64,000 nucleotides of DNA from Lunularia cruciata (GCA_948567375.1 OX419758.1:51971473-52035472); one strand, 5' to 3'; positions 36,713 through 50,336 are shown, counted from the stretch's first letter. The notes: a model not told the origin generated them from the sequence alone. Numbers and translations are program-made.

Positions 36713-39450
36713 TAGCGCCTTCATTATGCTAGAGGTGGACGTGCAAGGCATAAAGAGGTAGTTGCTAGATTTTGTCAATTTGAAGCGGGGAATTGGACTG
36801 CCCTATAGGAGGAGTCTATTAGGGCTACATGTTTTAGGAGATAGGTTCTACCATAGGATACCACAAAGTCCACTTGATTTTGATAATATAGGACATTGGG
36901 TCAGGCGGGGGAGTTTAGTATAGCAGCTTGAGCACTACACCCTTTGTCTATTGCTAGTCCCATTGATGAGACTATCTCTTCCTACGCACTCTACATCTTA
37001 TGGTAGAAGAAGGAGTACCATTAGAGATTTTAGATTATCAACCTAAGCAAATTTTATGTCTTGATAGGTTGCTTTTTGCACATGCATTGCAAACTACCTC
37101 TTGCCTTCCTCAAGAGGTTTATCAAGGATGGTATATGAGCATTTTAGAGATTTTTTTTAGGCATATGATCCTTCAAGTGGATTCACCAAGCTTTTTCAAG
37201 TGGTTACAAAAATAGCAAGGAGAGATATCCCTCCGTCAATTAGTTGGGTGTTAGATGCTTATCAACTTCTAGTGATGGAGAAAGACAAATGAGTTCATTA
37301 GAAAGATTGTTGTTGGAGAGATCTTTTTGCGTTTGATGAGCCACACCATCATTCTTCAATATTGATCTCACTTTTGAGAGCACCTCTGTCCACATTGGTT
37401 TGGAGTAGCTACATATGGAGGTTGTGAAGCTATATCTTTAGGCATCATGGCACTCTTAGGTATCCATCCAAAGTGGGTTATCTTAGAGGTGGTTTTTGAG
37501 AATGCTTTCAATAGCATCCCTCAAGCATCCATCTTTAGAGCGCTTAGTGAGGCCGGTGCATCCTTGGTGAGTTTCATTCCTTTTGTGCAGTTGTTTTATT
37601 GCTCCCTTGCTTTACTACCAAAATGGTTAGTCACAAGAGGGAGTCATCGTCTTGGAGTCAATTGTTGATACACAACAAGGAGATCCTTTAGAGGTACCTT
37701 TGTTTACCATGGCTCACTTTAGAGCTCTCTTATCTACTACTTTGGCCATGCAAAGTTGTGTATTTCACTCCTTTGCAAACAATCCACACATTGTGTGCCT
37801 CATAGATTAAATTGGGCGTGCTTTTGATCACTCGACTACCAAGCTACACCGTGTAGGCTTGAAAGTCAAGGTGTTAGAGCACAGTCTTCTTCAAGTATCC
37901 CTTCCCACTTTGAGCTTCTAGAGGGGTGTGTCATAATTATAGATGGACTACGTGTTCTTGGAGTGCTAGTAGGATCCAAGGATTTTATCCCATGCATCTT
38001 AGAGGTTGCCCTTGCAAAGGATATTCTCCATGTAGGATGACCTTCCTCTACTAGGAGATCTAGCTGCTGGCATTTGGTATACTCTCCTCTAGTATTATAG
38101 TTGACCAACTTACCTTCTTTTCATAGTTATTCCTTCCTTGACTTTCTTATCATGTCTAAGATCTCTTGATAGGAAAATTATGGGAGTCTTTGGTGATATC
38201 ATCAAACTAGGGACATTTGAGGATGACAAGGGTTTGGCATGTAGATAGACATCTCTACCAATCTTGTGCGGAGTGGTAAGCTTATTATTGATGGAGGAGA
38301 TAACACCTATAGCATTTTTAGGTAGTTGGGCTCTCTCAACACCATTACTTTCCTTCTATTTTGTGATTGCTCATAGTCCAATTTTGGAGACATGTGTGGC
38401 CAAGGTGGAAGAAGGATCCTTTTCTCTCCAGGTGTCATTGTGGCAGATAAGAGATGGTCTATTCTTACATGCATGGGAGGACCTTCCATCCTTTGCTTTA
38501 CTACCATCAGATTGGACTTGAGGTTGGCAATCCTCCTTGGTGGAGTGATAATGTCAACGTACGCTAATTCTCACTTAGTTGACTCGTCCATTCCTCATGC
38601 CACTAGAGCACGTCTTTGCTCTTGCTCTAGCAAGGATACATGCTCTTGGATCCTAGCTCAACTATGCATTAGGGCAATCCAACTTGCACCAACCACCTTC
38701 TCTACAACAATGAGGGTTCCGCATAGGTTTGGTCTATGGATTTGCATCTTCATTACTCACTTGTGTGTGTGGTTTTACACTAGATGCAGCAGCGTTCCAT
38801 ATTACATGGCATCCTTTTGGAGCATAGAGGATAGCTACCCATGATGCCATAAGTGATATAATGTTTGATATGGCACAAGAGAGTGAATACCTTGCTTGGA
38901 GGGAGCATTTGTATGCTTTGCAAATAACACGTGTCAAAGCAGACAGATACTTGGCCCGCAATGATTAGGTGACAATGGCAGATGTTGTGGTTACTATGCA
39001 TGATGCAGTTTTATATAGAGTGATTACTAATCCACTTGGATGGGCGGCTAGCCAGGCAGCAGCCCAAAAGTCTCCAAATATAGGGTATGCAGCAAGGTCA
39101 CCTCTTTGTTCCTCTAGCATTGGAGTTACATGGAGTGATGGACACGGCTTTCGACACATTTGTCAAAGAGTGCATGAGAGCTTATCATAATGGACGTAAA
39201 GGGTACCACTCTCACTCTTATACTTTGTAGCACACTTTAAACAATGTGTGTCCATTGCTCTATAGAGAGCATGGGCTTGTGCAATTCATTGGAGAGCAAC
39301 CACACTAGGTGATGCTTCTTTGGATGCTCCAATAGTTTGTGGACCTTACTACTTGCATAACTCGGATATCTTAGGTGTAGTAGGGCAGATTCTTATATCT
39401 ATACTATTGGAGCCTTGACCCAATTTACCTCCTTTCTTGTATCTAATGTA

Positions 39451-42400
39451 AAGAAGCAAGCACATTTTCACCTGGTTCCACATAGGAGAGAAGCAACACA
39501 ACTTTCAACCACCCCATCGATCCAAGCAAGAACATGGACCTACGGGGTATTACTAATAACGTACGACACTAAGCTGCTCCCACCACAAGGATTCATCAAG
39601 GCAGTAGAGTCAAACGTAATTCTCAAAGCGTGGCTTACCAATTAGCCCATATGTCATCCGTTTCTTCTCGCGTTTCTTTTCCTTGGTACAAGATGTTCTC
39701 TTTGGATTGCATCTACGTGTCTTAATTTCAACATGGAAAAAGCTCCTCAATAGATCAATTTAAGCGCCTTATATGTATGGACAACGTACTCAAATCTCGC
39801 AAACAAACAAAAAACTGCGGGCACAGGAAAATAAGGTAAACATGTTTATCTCCTCGAGATGCAACCGGAAAACTGCAAACCTCGTATTCTATCAATCAAT
39901 CCTCATCAAGACGAAGTCGTAGAACTAAGGGGGAGGATTAAATAGAGGAAGGGAAATTCTGTCCGTCTGCACCAGAGCTCTTACAACAACAGGGGTCGTT
40001 CCAAAGCTACAGTAAACCCTGAAGCATAACAACAGGAATAGCAAGTGAAGTCTGCTGCTGCTGCTGCTGCTGAGTATAAAGCCTGTATCGTCACCATACA
40101 AACAATAGAGAGAACAAGAAAGAAGGTGAGTGATCTGGCCGCGAACCTGGATACGTTTCTCGAAACGCTCTACGTCCAAGTCGAAGAATTCTTGACGTAA
40201 AGCCAAAAATCTAAATTTTGTGTCAAGAATGCAATCGGTCTGCCAACGGCCATGATTGTACACTCAAAGCCTTGGACTGTAGCTATGGATTTCATTCACA
40301 TCAACGACAAAGGAAGTAGCAGCCTATACTCTCACCTGACAATATTTACTGTAGTACAATACGGCGTTGGAACTTCATAATAAGAGTCAAACGTGCAAAA
40401 AGGCAAGTCCTGTAGTGGAGTCGTAGAAAACCACAAAACTACAGTCCTTGAGCGGTGATTATTCCAATCCTGTGTTAGATTATTGGAGTCTTTGTAAATC
40501 CTAGTACACCTAACCGCTCAGGATTGTCCCAAACCTATATCTGAGGATTTATCTTTATTGACTGAAAATATACGGAATACACTGCACGATCCGTCACAAA
40601 CGTGGAGAAGAATGTTTAGTACTCAAATCTTGTAGATTGTGGGATTTGCAATCGCAAAATGGTGTAAATGCAGAAGTTCTCTCAAATCCACTCCAGGACC
40701 CTCAGCTTGGTGCGAAGAAAAAAAGAAAGGAGTATGGGACTTCGTCGAGTTTTCGGACACCACAACATTGGAAGTTCCTACATGTCCTTATTGAAATACA
40801 TTACATAGTTCAGAGTTGGATCTTCAGTGCCCTCATACACGCTGGGTATCATGGAGATTATGAATAACAAGATCTACTGTTGCTACTATTCAGAACACGT
40901 CCACATGCAGTATAGTTCCCAAAAGGACACCAAAATATGTACACATTTGTTGCATATGTTTGGACAAACTAATAAACGATTTGAGGAAATAGATAAAAGT
41001 ACTGTACACTGTAAGCCTTAAACTGTAAACCACCAGTCAGATCTTTAGTTTAGTAATGGTATAGGAAAATAGGGTGTCCTTGCCAAACTTCAACTCCTTA
41101 TAACAATTAGATTTTTGGACTTGGATATTCATATGCTACTCAAAAGACGCAATACACAAAGATCTCCATTTTGAATCTTGACGCGTAAAGATGGAGATTA
41201 AAGCCTATCATTATACCACACTATTCTCAAATTTTACGCAAATCCAAGAATATAATTCTGCACTAAAACCTATAAATATTCAAAGATGATTTTCCAGTGC
41301 AAAAAATCAAGTTTATGTTAGAAAATCATGCAGAAATTGAAGGCGATCCTTGGAAATTAAGCACCTCCATGGAATAACACCATTTTTTTTAAAAGAAGCC
41401 CAATTTTATATTGGAAAATTCTGGAAAATTTGAAGGTGATATTTTAAAATTAAGCATTGCCATGGAGCATTCCCACTTTTGAGAGAAGTATCCCACCAAA
41501 GATTTAAATTTAGTGAACTTGCTTCCTCTTCTATGTTAGTAAATGCTCTCCTCTAACCTTACTAACCTTAATTAATTTTAGCTTACCTAACAATTTGTCC
41601 TCTTTCTCTCTGCGCTATTGTCTATATTTGTATGTTGACAGTTCTTCAAATTAGCAAATACTCTCATACTCTCTAACTATTTACCAACCCTAAATAACAC
41701 TTTCTCTTTTACTTCCTCCTCTATATTTTTTATATATCTATATCTTCTATCCTTTTATAACCTACATTACCTCCTTAACCCTAATAAACTCTTGCTTAAC
41801 CTCTCATCGTGATTTCTACTTCCCATATATACTCTCTTGTACCCATTCCTCTCACTTTTTTCTTCATTTTCAAACTTTTGACTGTAGGTGTCCTTCTTCT
41901 TTTTTCTCTTCTCTTTTCCATCATCGTTAGTGTTTTATTTCAAAGTTAGTGCTTTGGTTATTAATAATTTACTCTTTTAAGTCTTCCTAATAATAGACCC
42001 GTACGGAGTTTCTTTTTTTCTTTTTTCTTTATCTGTACCTCAATCTCCTCAGCTTGATGATGAGGGATACACATGGACCTAGAGGATGTTTGGAGGTCCC
42101 TTTGGAGAAGATTCAAATCCTATAGTGCAGTCTAGATCAAGGTGTCTATATGTCCTCCCTCCGTGCACACTTGAGTGGAAGATAGAGTTGAGTTTGATGC
42201 TCTTATTGGATTAATAATGTGTTGAAACCCTTCATGAGATAATTCACTTTCAATTTTTCTAAAATTTGAGATGATAAATTACTAATATGATTGTGCATGT
42301 ATATTTTCATATATGACATGGTTTGGAATTGGTTTAATAGCTCCTTTTATTATAAAAAATTCATGAAATTGAGCTTTGACAACTTTGACAAATTTCTCAA

Positions 42401-43539
42401 GAACAATAGTAAGTTTAGTACTATCTACATAATGAAAATTTTTATAATATATCTTTGTAATTATGAAATTGTAGTTTTATGAAATGTTATTATGAATATG
42501 TAGTTTTAGTGAATGAGATAACATAACAACTCATTACTATCAACAGCTTGGTTGTCTCATTGGAAATGATTGAAGTCATAGTTGTTGAAATTACTATCTG
42601 AGTTAGTACCTACATCCAAATCTATGTCATCTCTTTCTGTACTCCAATTTCCGTCTTTATGTTGCATAATGGGGCATAATGGACATCCTGTAATGCACAA
42701 TCTATTGAATAAAAAACAACATAATGATATGAATAAAGAAGTGATGAATTGATAAATTTTTCTAAAAAATAGTATTAAGATGTAATACAGATTTGCAAAA
42801 AGAAATTGAGAGTTCTTTGCTAGCATTTTGATGAGGAAGTCAAGTACTAAGCTAGTGCTTTGTTTGACATCTTAGTTTCTCTCTATTTTTATTCTTGAAA
42901 CCTAACCCTTTAGACTATAGAGGACCTTATTGTCTTGTTCTAGTATCAAGTTTTCATGTAATAAGCTAAGAAGTATAAATATCATTGAGTACGTCATTGC
43001 AATATTCTAGTGCAATCAGAAGAACTGAACCAAATTGGATTTTATGGGTGGATTTGTGCCATGATCTATTGATCAAAAATAGTAATTTTCATGTAGTACT
43101 TTGATACCATGTTGACAAACTCAATGACAACTTTAGTGCTTGGAAAATTGATTGACATAGTTGCACCTTGAGAACTCAAAATAAAAAATTGCATAAAGTG
43201 CATCTTCCAACCATAATAAAGACAAGCCATTTTTTCTAGTGCTTGAAACAACTTATATTGCATAGTCTAATTTCAATACCATAGGAAAGATCTCAATTAT
43301 TTTTCTAGTGCACGCCCAATAACCCAAAGAAAATTGAATAACAAGATATACTTAATGTTGAAATCATCATTCCTAACTGAATTGAGTCATGTACTATAAA
43401 GAGGAAATAATAGTATATAGAACTAAGAGAAGGGAATGGAAAATTTTATGCATGGTAACATATAGAATTCAACAAACTATATTTGATGTAAGATTAATTA
43501 TACAACTAACCTTATGTTCTTCTGTATTCTAATTGGTGG
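39451..43539. other. Intergenic DNA without recognised gene
   Basis: 39450-41000 is GC-balanced with short random-looking frames, and contains a (CTG)7 run at 40052-40072. 41000-43540 is strongly AT-rich. A diverged pair of about 92-bp repeats (each with a TTGAAGG.GAT..T and CCATGGA block) lies at about 41305-41480. Confidence 0.4.
40052..40072. repeat. (CTG)7 microsatellite
   Basis: Seven uninterrupted CTG units. On the minus strand they fall inside a 112-codon frame as a serine run, with no domain around it. Confidence 0.9.
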
Positions 43540-44690
43540 TTTAACACCTTTATTTCCTCACATTTTGTGGTTGTTTAGTGTGTGATTTTGAAAATGTTTG
43601 TGATGAAGGTAGAAGAGTAATCTTTTTCTCTATAGTTACTATTTCAATAGATGAAATATAGTTTTTCCTCTCACGCACAAGATTATCTTCTATCTTTTCC
43701 TCTTTGCCTTTTGGTTAGACCAAAGGTTTGTACTCATTCTAGATGGACTAGCAATTTTAGCATGCACTACTCTTACTTCTGGCTAACCCATTCATTCTAA
43801 TGCTATTAGTGCAAAATTTTGATCTTGCTCTAATAGAGGAAAGCTCTTAATCCTAATTTGACCTTGCATTAGAGTATCCCAATTTGCATCAACTACTTTC
43901 TATACAACACAAGGTTTTGCTTAGGTTTAGTTCATCCATTTACATGTTCATTAGTAACTTGTGAGTGTAATTCTACCTTATATGACTTCTTCCCTTTTGG
44001 AGTAAAGAAGAAACCTACACATGATGCAATTGAGCATATAAAGTTTGTGATTGCACAAGAAAATAGATGCTTCACTTGGAAGGAGTGTAGGTATGCATGT
44101 CATACGACATAAAATAGGAAAGACTTGTATATGGTCTAAGATAATCAGGTAATAGTAGCGGATGTTATGTTTATGAATCACAGAAGTAGTTTTGAAGGAG
44201 ATGATTACCCATTTTCTTTGATTGTGCTAAGCAAAGCAAAAGTAATCAAAATCTTCAAGTATAAGGTATGGTGCAAGGTCAACTCTTTGTTCTTTAGGTA
44301 TTTTCTAGGTATTTGAGGCTATGGATATGACTTTCAACATGTTTATCAGCAATTGTGCAAGTGCTTACAGTACAAGATAACAAAGTAAAAAAAATATAGG
44401 TTTTATCATGTTTAATTCCCAGTTTTGTAACTTATTTCTATAGCGGGTGTCCATTGCTCTCTAAAGAGCAATCTCTAGTGCAATTAAGAGGAGAGAAATT
44501 GCACTAGGTGATGTTTCTTTGGATGCTCCAAATGGTATGTAAATCATTTGACTTACATAACTTTGCAATTCTAAGTGCAGGAGTACAAATTATTCATTCC
44601 AATGCCATAAGAGCTTAGCCCCCAATTTACCGCTTTGGTTGTTGGGCTTGATAAGGTCTTCTTATCCTTCTTGTTGTACTATGTGCTTAA
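43540..44690 (+). mobile_element. LINE fragment, C-terminal part and tail, strongly decayed
   Basis: Colinear with about 31500-32660 and 38340-39420. It includes CCTTTTGG..TA at about 43992, GGAAGGAGTGTAGGTATGCATG at about 44077, the GATGTTATGTTTATGAA block, CATTGCTCTC and GCACTAGGTGATGTTTCTTTGGATGCTCC, then the tail GAGCTTAGCCCCCAATTTACC with a degraded GGTCTTCTTATCC. It is richer in AT than the other copies and has no useful frame. Ends are approximate. Confidence 0.65.
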
Positions 44691-46727
44691 GATTAAAAGA
44701 ATTGGTATCACAATGTTATATATCTTACTAGACTGACAAACATCAATCACATGAGTTGATCCACCCCTTAGAAACATATAATATATAGGAACTCTACTGG
44801 TGGAACACATCACCAGTACGTGGGACAGACCTTGGTTGTTCACTACAATTGTACTGTTGTCGTGAGTTTACTCAGTAATAACTGAAGGAACTCAACGTTT
44901 CACTTGGCAAGGGCCTGGAATCTCTATCAAAAGTCAAACGAGAGGATTTATGAACAGATACATCCACACTATCTTGATCATTAAACAGACGACGATTTAG
45001 AATCGACCGAAACGGCTGTTGCATAAATTTTGATAAGCTCATGATTTGCAAGCAAGGTAAGATGAAAAGTATTGATAAGAGAAGGTACACCGAACGGAAT
45101 TCTAAGTGTTACTCAGGCTTTGAAAACTAAAGTTCTCATACGAATTCATATCAAAGTCATGATTCTCTTGTAAATAAAACTAGGATTACAAAATAGAGTA
45201 CCATTTGGCTACCAGACAGTAATACAGTTATGATAGAGCTTATGTACTTTTACATTGACCAAAGAGGATAGCAAGGTGCACAAGCTACGCAGACCCGCAC
45301 TAGACGTCGAGGAGAGATAAAGTCTGGTCTAGTCCAACAGCACGCAGCATTACTTGCAACACAGTAAAGTTAGCACCATCGCTCTCTCCTTCTCCAACGA
45401 GAAAAAGAGACATCTTACGTCTTACAAGAGCTCTACATAGAGTGGTCATGTATAGTTGTTGTTGTAATATTAGTAGTCCATGGCCATTCATAAGTAGCTA
45501 GGCCTCCATGCGCACGAGAAACTATGGCCGACGACTACAGCTATCCCTCGAATCTGGATGGCTCGAGAAAAGTGGTGCTAGGTAGGCTGTTGCCGCAGGT
45601 GTAAGATGTAGATTAGAGGGCTAGCATGAGCAGACGGAGGCTACAGTAGGTAGAGTACCAGCAGCAGTTGCTGCAGGCGCTACGGTGCACCAACTGGTGT
45701 TGTGGATTTGTTGATGGGGCCAAGGCCCCAAACCCCGCTGCCAGAGTGCTCGCAAAGGCATTTCATACTGTAGAATGAGTAGAGTCGAATATAAAGGATA
45801 GCTCAATCGAATAGAGAGAAGGAGTTTGGATAGGCCATGAGAGAGAGAGAGAGAGAGAGAGAGTTTAGAGAGAGAGAGGATGATGAAAGGAGAAAAAACA
45901 TTCTAAGGTGCACTTCCCTTCTTTCACGGGATCTCCGTAAGTCGAAATCAAGTGTCCCGCACTCCCAAAACCCCTCCCAGGTAAAATATGTAGATTGTCC
46001 TGGTTGTAAATCATCATCCTTTTTCTGTGACGTCTGGCCTACTGTAAACAAGTGACATGGTATCCGTAGGTTGCAACCGTGAGCTTGCCTTGTCTACCTA
46101 GGCAGATCAGCAAAGGTTTCTACCTAGAATCAATCCTAGTAGTGGCGATGTGACAAGTATGGAGGCAGTCAAATTTGATTGACAGAACCACCTCGCAAAC
46201 TACTCCTTAATAGCTCCTGATGTACTTGCTCATGGGGTTGTACATGGAGTTCAACAAACAGTGAGAGATACAGCAAGAATTTTCTAATAAGCATGTGGAT
46301 GTTGAATGTCACTTATCGAATAAGGGACGAATTTAGTAGTTACATCGTTTCTCATTGGAGTACGAGTCCGAACCGTGAGTTCTTCATACTATAGTACTTA
46401 CCTTGAGTCAGACGAAGAGTTACGATGTTAGGTCCTCAATAACATTACGCCGTGTGGAGCATTTAAATCCTCAAGCCAAATATCAGTCAATTTAGTAAAC
46501 GCCACTGTTCATGGGGGTCAGGCACAGAGCACCTATTTTCCTTGCTGACGGAGGTGGCAAATTATCCAAACTTTAGTAATCTGGATATCAAACAGACCAC
46601 TTAGTAGCTAGTTCAACAGTCCTCTCGAGTCAATCACTAGTCAATCAGTAGGAAGATATGATGTATGGCGTCGAGAGATGATATCGAGGCTTCACAATGG
46701 TATGCCATCGCGCAGTGTATGATGCTA
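44691..46727. other. Intergenic DNA without recognised gene
   Basis: GC-balanced. It contains a (GA) run at about 45839-45880, interrupted once, and a perfect 7-bp-stem palindrome TGGGGCCAAGGCCCCA at 45715-45730. No supported gene. Confidence 0.4.
45839..45880. repeat. (GA)n microsatellite
   Basis: About 13 GA units, a short TTTA interruption, then six more. It is similar to the GA/CT tracts of plant gene leaders, but no gene was found next to it. Confidence 0.85.
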
Positions 46728-46837
46728 CTTTAAATCAACTATACTTTTCGGGCTTACCTCCATCCTTGTACGTCTTGATGTGGTCTTCCCATCCTTTTGG
46801 TTATCCTACGCTGTCGCCTTTGCTCTTTAAATCAACT
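46728..46837 (+). mobile_element. Short LINE-tail insertion with perfect 13-bp target duplication
   Basis: The insert 46741-46824 (84 bp) has CCATCCTTGTACGTCTTGATGTGGTCTTCCCATCC and CTACGCTGTCGCC, matching the LINE 3' tail. CTTTAAATCAACT is present perfectly on both sides (46728-46740 and 46825-46837). Confidence 0.9.
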
Positions 46838-49800
46838 GACGTATTTAGCATAGCTATCGGCCTTGTCTCAAATGCCAGAACATCTTGTACTGTAGTTTCA
46901 GCCGGGGGATTTTCTCTGTGGCTTCATTTACAGTGGACGATTCTTGTTTGGTGAGATCATTCAGTTCCTTTTAAATTGAATTGAACTAGCCGATCTTTAC
47001 AGCGAAGTCATTCAACGAGAAAGCAATAAGGGCGAGTGAATCCCATGTCACGTCTTCCAATTCCTCTTCCTCCTGCTTCAGAAAATACCGTTTTCGAAGC
47101 GAGCGGTGATTCCAAAAGATTCAAATTTCAGTACTTTTAGACACGAAAGAGTAAACACAAGCGGGGAGCAAATGATGAGAATGGACCATGAATTCAAGAC
47201 CAAGGGAATGCATCGGGATGAGACGAGATCTACTCTCACTCCTGTGTTTAGGGTGTCTTTTTATTTTATTTTATTTAACGTCTTCGGTTGTTTGTGCAAC
47301 CTAAAAGAGGTGCACAAAATTTCTTTTGTGCACTCTTTGAACCATTAAATAGCCAGAAATCTAACAAGGATGGAACTGCGTCCTACCTTAATGAGTCCGC
47401 TTTTTGACCTCCAATATCACCGATAGTTCCATGTAGTTTTTCCTGGACACATACCCCGCATTGTTAAATTAACGGCCATGCAAGATTCACCGCCCAGCGT
47501 CTTAAAATTTTCATCTTACCGAGAAAGCCAGTATATATGGTGATGTCTGTAATCAACAACCAAATATCTGTGGAGCAGCATGCCTTATAATTCTATAATA
47601 TAGCTTAAAGCTATTTCGCATGTGCATACATTAAACGTACAAATCTCCTAAAAATACATACAAGATCTTTAATTCTCTTTCTAAAGCATGCCACTTGCGA
47701 AATGCCAAGAGAAGTTCCCGGGATGCAAACGAGCATAGTGGAAACATTTCTTGTGTTTGGGTGTTTTAGAAGGAGGATTATTTAACATTTCCCTGCATTA
47801 ATTAAGTAGTCGAGCGCCATATTTGGTCATTTTCCCTCTTTGTGGTTTGAACGCAAGCCATGCTTGTAAATGATAGTTCTCCATACGTAGTGAACTTTTG
47901 TTTTCAATTTTAGTAGTGGACAAGTCCATAGACTTGGCAAAGTCAGTGAGATCGTCAGAGCAGAAACTCAAATTCAAGTACCCCAGAAACCAGAATCGGT
48001 TATTTTTCTTTTTCACTGCAGATTGTGAGCTCTCAAAGAATCATGAGTTGAATTCGAGAAAATAATCAATGATATGTTCATATAAGTTTGAAAAAGAAAA
48101 CACGAACAACCATCATCAAAACACTAACAAACCAATGTTTTCAAATAAGGTAAAATGATGACACATCATCCCTAGAAATTGACGGAAATATTCCAAAAAT
48201 GTACTTGCGGAGATAGCCAAAGAACTAAGTACTGGAAGACTAAAATCTTCATAAACTACAAATCAACCAACGATTGGTGATGCAAAATCTGATGTACTCT
48301 CTTATTATAAGTGAATCTTTAAAATATTTTCTCGAGACCAGATGAGTTTTCATTTATTTATCAAGATTTTAGGTGTAATAGACAATTTCTCTTTAGCAGA
48401 ATAAATACCTCCGTCTAAGGTATGATTCTTCCTCCATCTAGAAGCCCATATCATCGAGGTGGATTCCCAATGGCTTTCTCATCCTTTTTGCCCGTCCTCT
48501 ATGTTTGATGATTCACCCGTTTGAAGACAATGTTGAAGAAAAAGATGGTGCATACGTATGGAAGTTAGTGCCAAAGGAGAGACCATAGACGAAATTTCTC
48601 AAGGAATCGACCCTGAAAGATGAACGAGGGAAATGAGGGAAATGAGGGAACTACCCTCATTACAGGTTTTCTGAAGTGCCAGTAGTAATCAAGTGTCGGC
48701 CATGAAAATGATAAGACAGAAGTATATTAGGCTTGACTGAATTCTATAGGTTCAGCCGTCTTTGGGTTCGATTGTATGTTTACTCTATGGAAGCAAAGGG
48801 CTGCGCTGCTGTTGGTAAGCTATCTATCGATGGATTGATCTATCAGATTAACAGTCAGTACTGATACTGGAGTAGTCTAAGGAATGATGGAGTATCGAGT
48901 CGCGTCGCTGCTATGGTAGTATCGAAGAAGGAGAAGGAGGAAGAGGAGGTGCTCAGTCTAAACGCTTCGGTTGTGTCTAGATAGCGAAGGTAGGGGAAGA
49001 AGAGGGGAGAAGAGGAGAGGCTTGCAATCATAGGCTGAGGAAAGACATTGGGTAGCGGGGGGTTTGTTTCGCATTACAGGACTGAGTGTAGATTCAGGAG
49101 GGATTTCGACGTTTGAAGACTTTGGGGTTTCCTCGGGATGAGGAGTAATGTCTGACAGCCCAAGGTTAATGAGTAGGCTGACTGCACCTTGTCCTCTTCT
49201 AAGCGCGGCCTTTCTCTTCTCCAAGCTACTTCTACTTCTACTGCTGCTGGAGCTGAGGGGTGGTGGGGAGAGAAGGAAATGCCAAGTACGGATGTATGTG
49301 TTAGAAAAATCAAGGAGTGCGCCGGAGTGTGGCTGCCGTCGTGCCCCTCCTCCCTCCATTTGCCCATGTGCTCCTCGCAGTTTTACAAATACCGGCCTAT
49401 TTTCCTTTTTCCTCTAACTCCCAAGTTAGAGATGGTCGAGATTTCACTGGGTCTCTGATTTATCTCGTGTGCTTTCCCTTACTGCGCTAGCTCTCAAATA
49501 CTGCACCTACCAACAAGCACCGGCTCTCTGGTGGCCTGGCCTTGGCTTTGGCCTTCTTTCCTTACTAGTTCCCTTTGGCATCCTTTCCCCTTTATCTTTC
49601 TACTTCCACTTGCGCCTCGTCTCCAGTCGCGTCCGCTCAGATCAGCTCAGCTTCTACTACTACCTTTTAACGCCCTCCTCCTCGCCTAGTCTATCTGTCT
49701 GCATCCCAATCTTCGGCTGGTGACTACAGTGGCTTATATTTCCCATTACCATATGTACATTCTCTCTACTCCAACTCCTCGAGTCCGACTCTCCTTACAG

Positions 49801-50336
49801 CTAAATCTGTTACCCTCGCGAGTTGGAGATCTCACTCACTCGCCTCTCGTCCTCCCTCTCTTGAACTCCTCATCGTATCGTCTGCCGCTACTCCCCGTAA
49901 CCCACGTTCGGTCCCACCCCGGGCCTCAGCTGAAACATTCACTCGAATAAACCTCGTAAATCAAGAAGAGCGGATTTGTCACAGCTGAATCGTTATCAAA
50001 GCGGTGTATGGAGAATGTTTGCCGTGCGGGACGGCTTCATGCACGAGCTGCTGCCGTTATTGATGTCGCTCGGAGCTTCGAGTGAGAATGGTGGTGGACG
50101 AGGTGCGGATTGGCGTTGAGGAGAATGTTGTACAGGAAGAGGATCTAGTGGGGAATAGATGGTTAGGAGAAACATCACACCATATATCTTCTTGTCCGGA
50201 GCAAAATTAGAACAAGGTCCGAGTTACCACATCCCTCGAAGACTGTCAGCAATTTGGCATCAATAGGGGGTGAGGAGTAAGAGAACACTGGAGAGAGATT
50301 GTTACACGTAGAAGAATCATACAATCCAGTGCAGCA
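46838..50336. other. Intergenic region and likely promoter/leader of the receptor kinase
   Basis: 46838-48800 shows nothing recognisable apart from three tandem GAGGGAAAT-like units at about 48626-48650. From about 48900 the DNA becomes rich in alternating CT and GA tracts (for example 48925-48950, 49000-49020, 49210-49250), typical of long plant 5' leaders. Several upstream ATGs with frames of 60-90 codons lie here. The transcription start cannot be fixed from sequence alone. Confidence 0.4.

Larger units (their letters stand above)
35964..39450 (+). mobile_element. Longest LINE copy: zinc finger, reverse transcriptase, RLE-like region
   Basis: The only copy here that keeps the N-terminal part. 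The frame 36275-36712 (145 codons) has CPMCHLRFTLQGVKTHVGRMH, a C2H2-like finger (CxxC, then H-x4-H). Reverse transcriptase follows: EVVFENAFNSIP (about 37483-37518, motif A, first Asp replaced by Val), QQGDPLEVPLF.MAHFRALL (about 37670-37735) and FANNPHIV (about 37775-37800). The C-terminal endonuclease-like region lies at about 38750-39130 (ADVVVTMHDAVLYRVITNPLGWAASQAA). It is multiply broken by stops and shifts, the tail is internally shortened, and both outer borders are approximate. Confidence 0.8.

Noticed and set aside
39925-40263. 112-codon minus-strand frame with a serine run
   Set aside because: The serine run comes from the (CTG)7 repeat and the rest shows no domain or splice support.
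48480-48520. Further LINE-tail copy (TTTCTCATCCTTTTTGCCCGTCC...)
   Set aside because: Similarity to the GTCTTCCCATCC tail is too weak and no flanking duplication is visible.
48958-49950. Several 80-130-codon frames in the CT/GA-rich DNA upstream of the receptor kinase
   Set aside because: Low-complexity composition, frames on both strands, and no domain. They are better explained as leader or promoter tracts.
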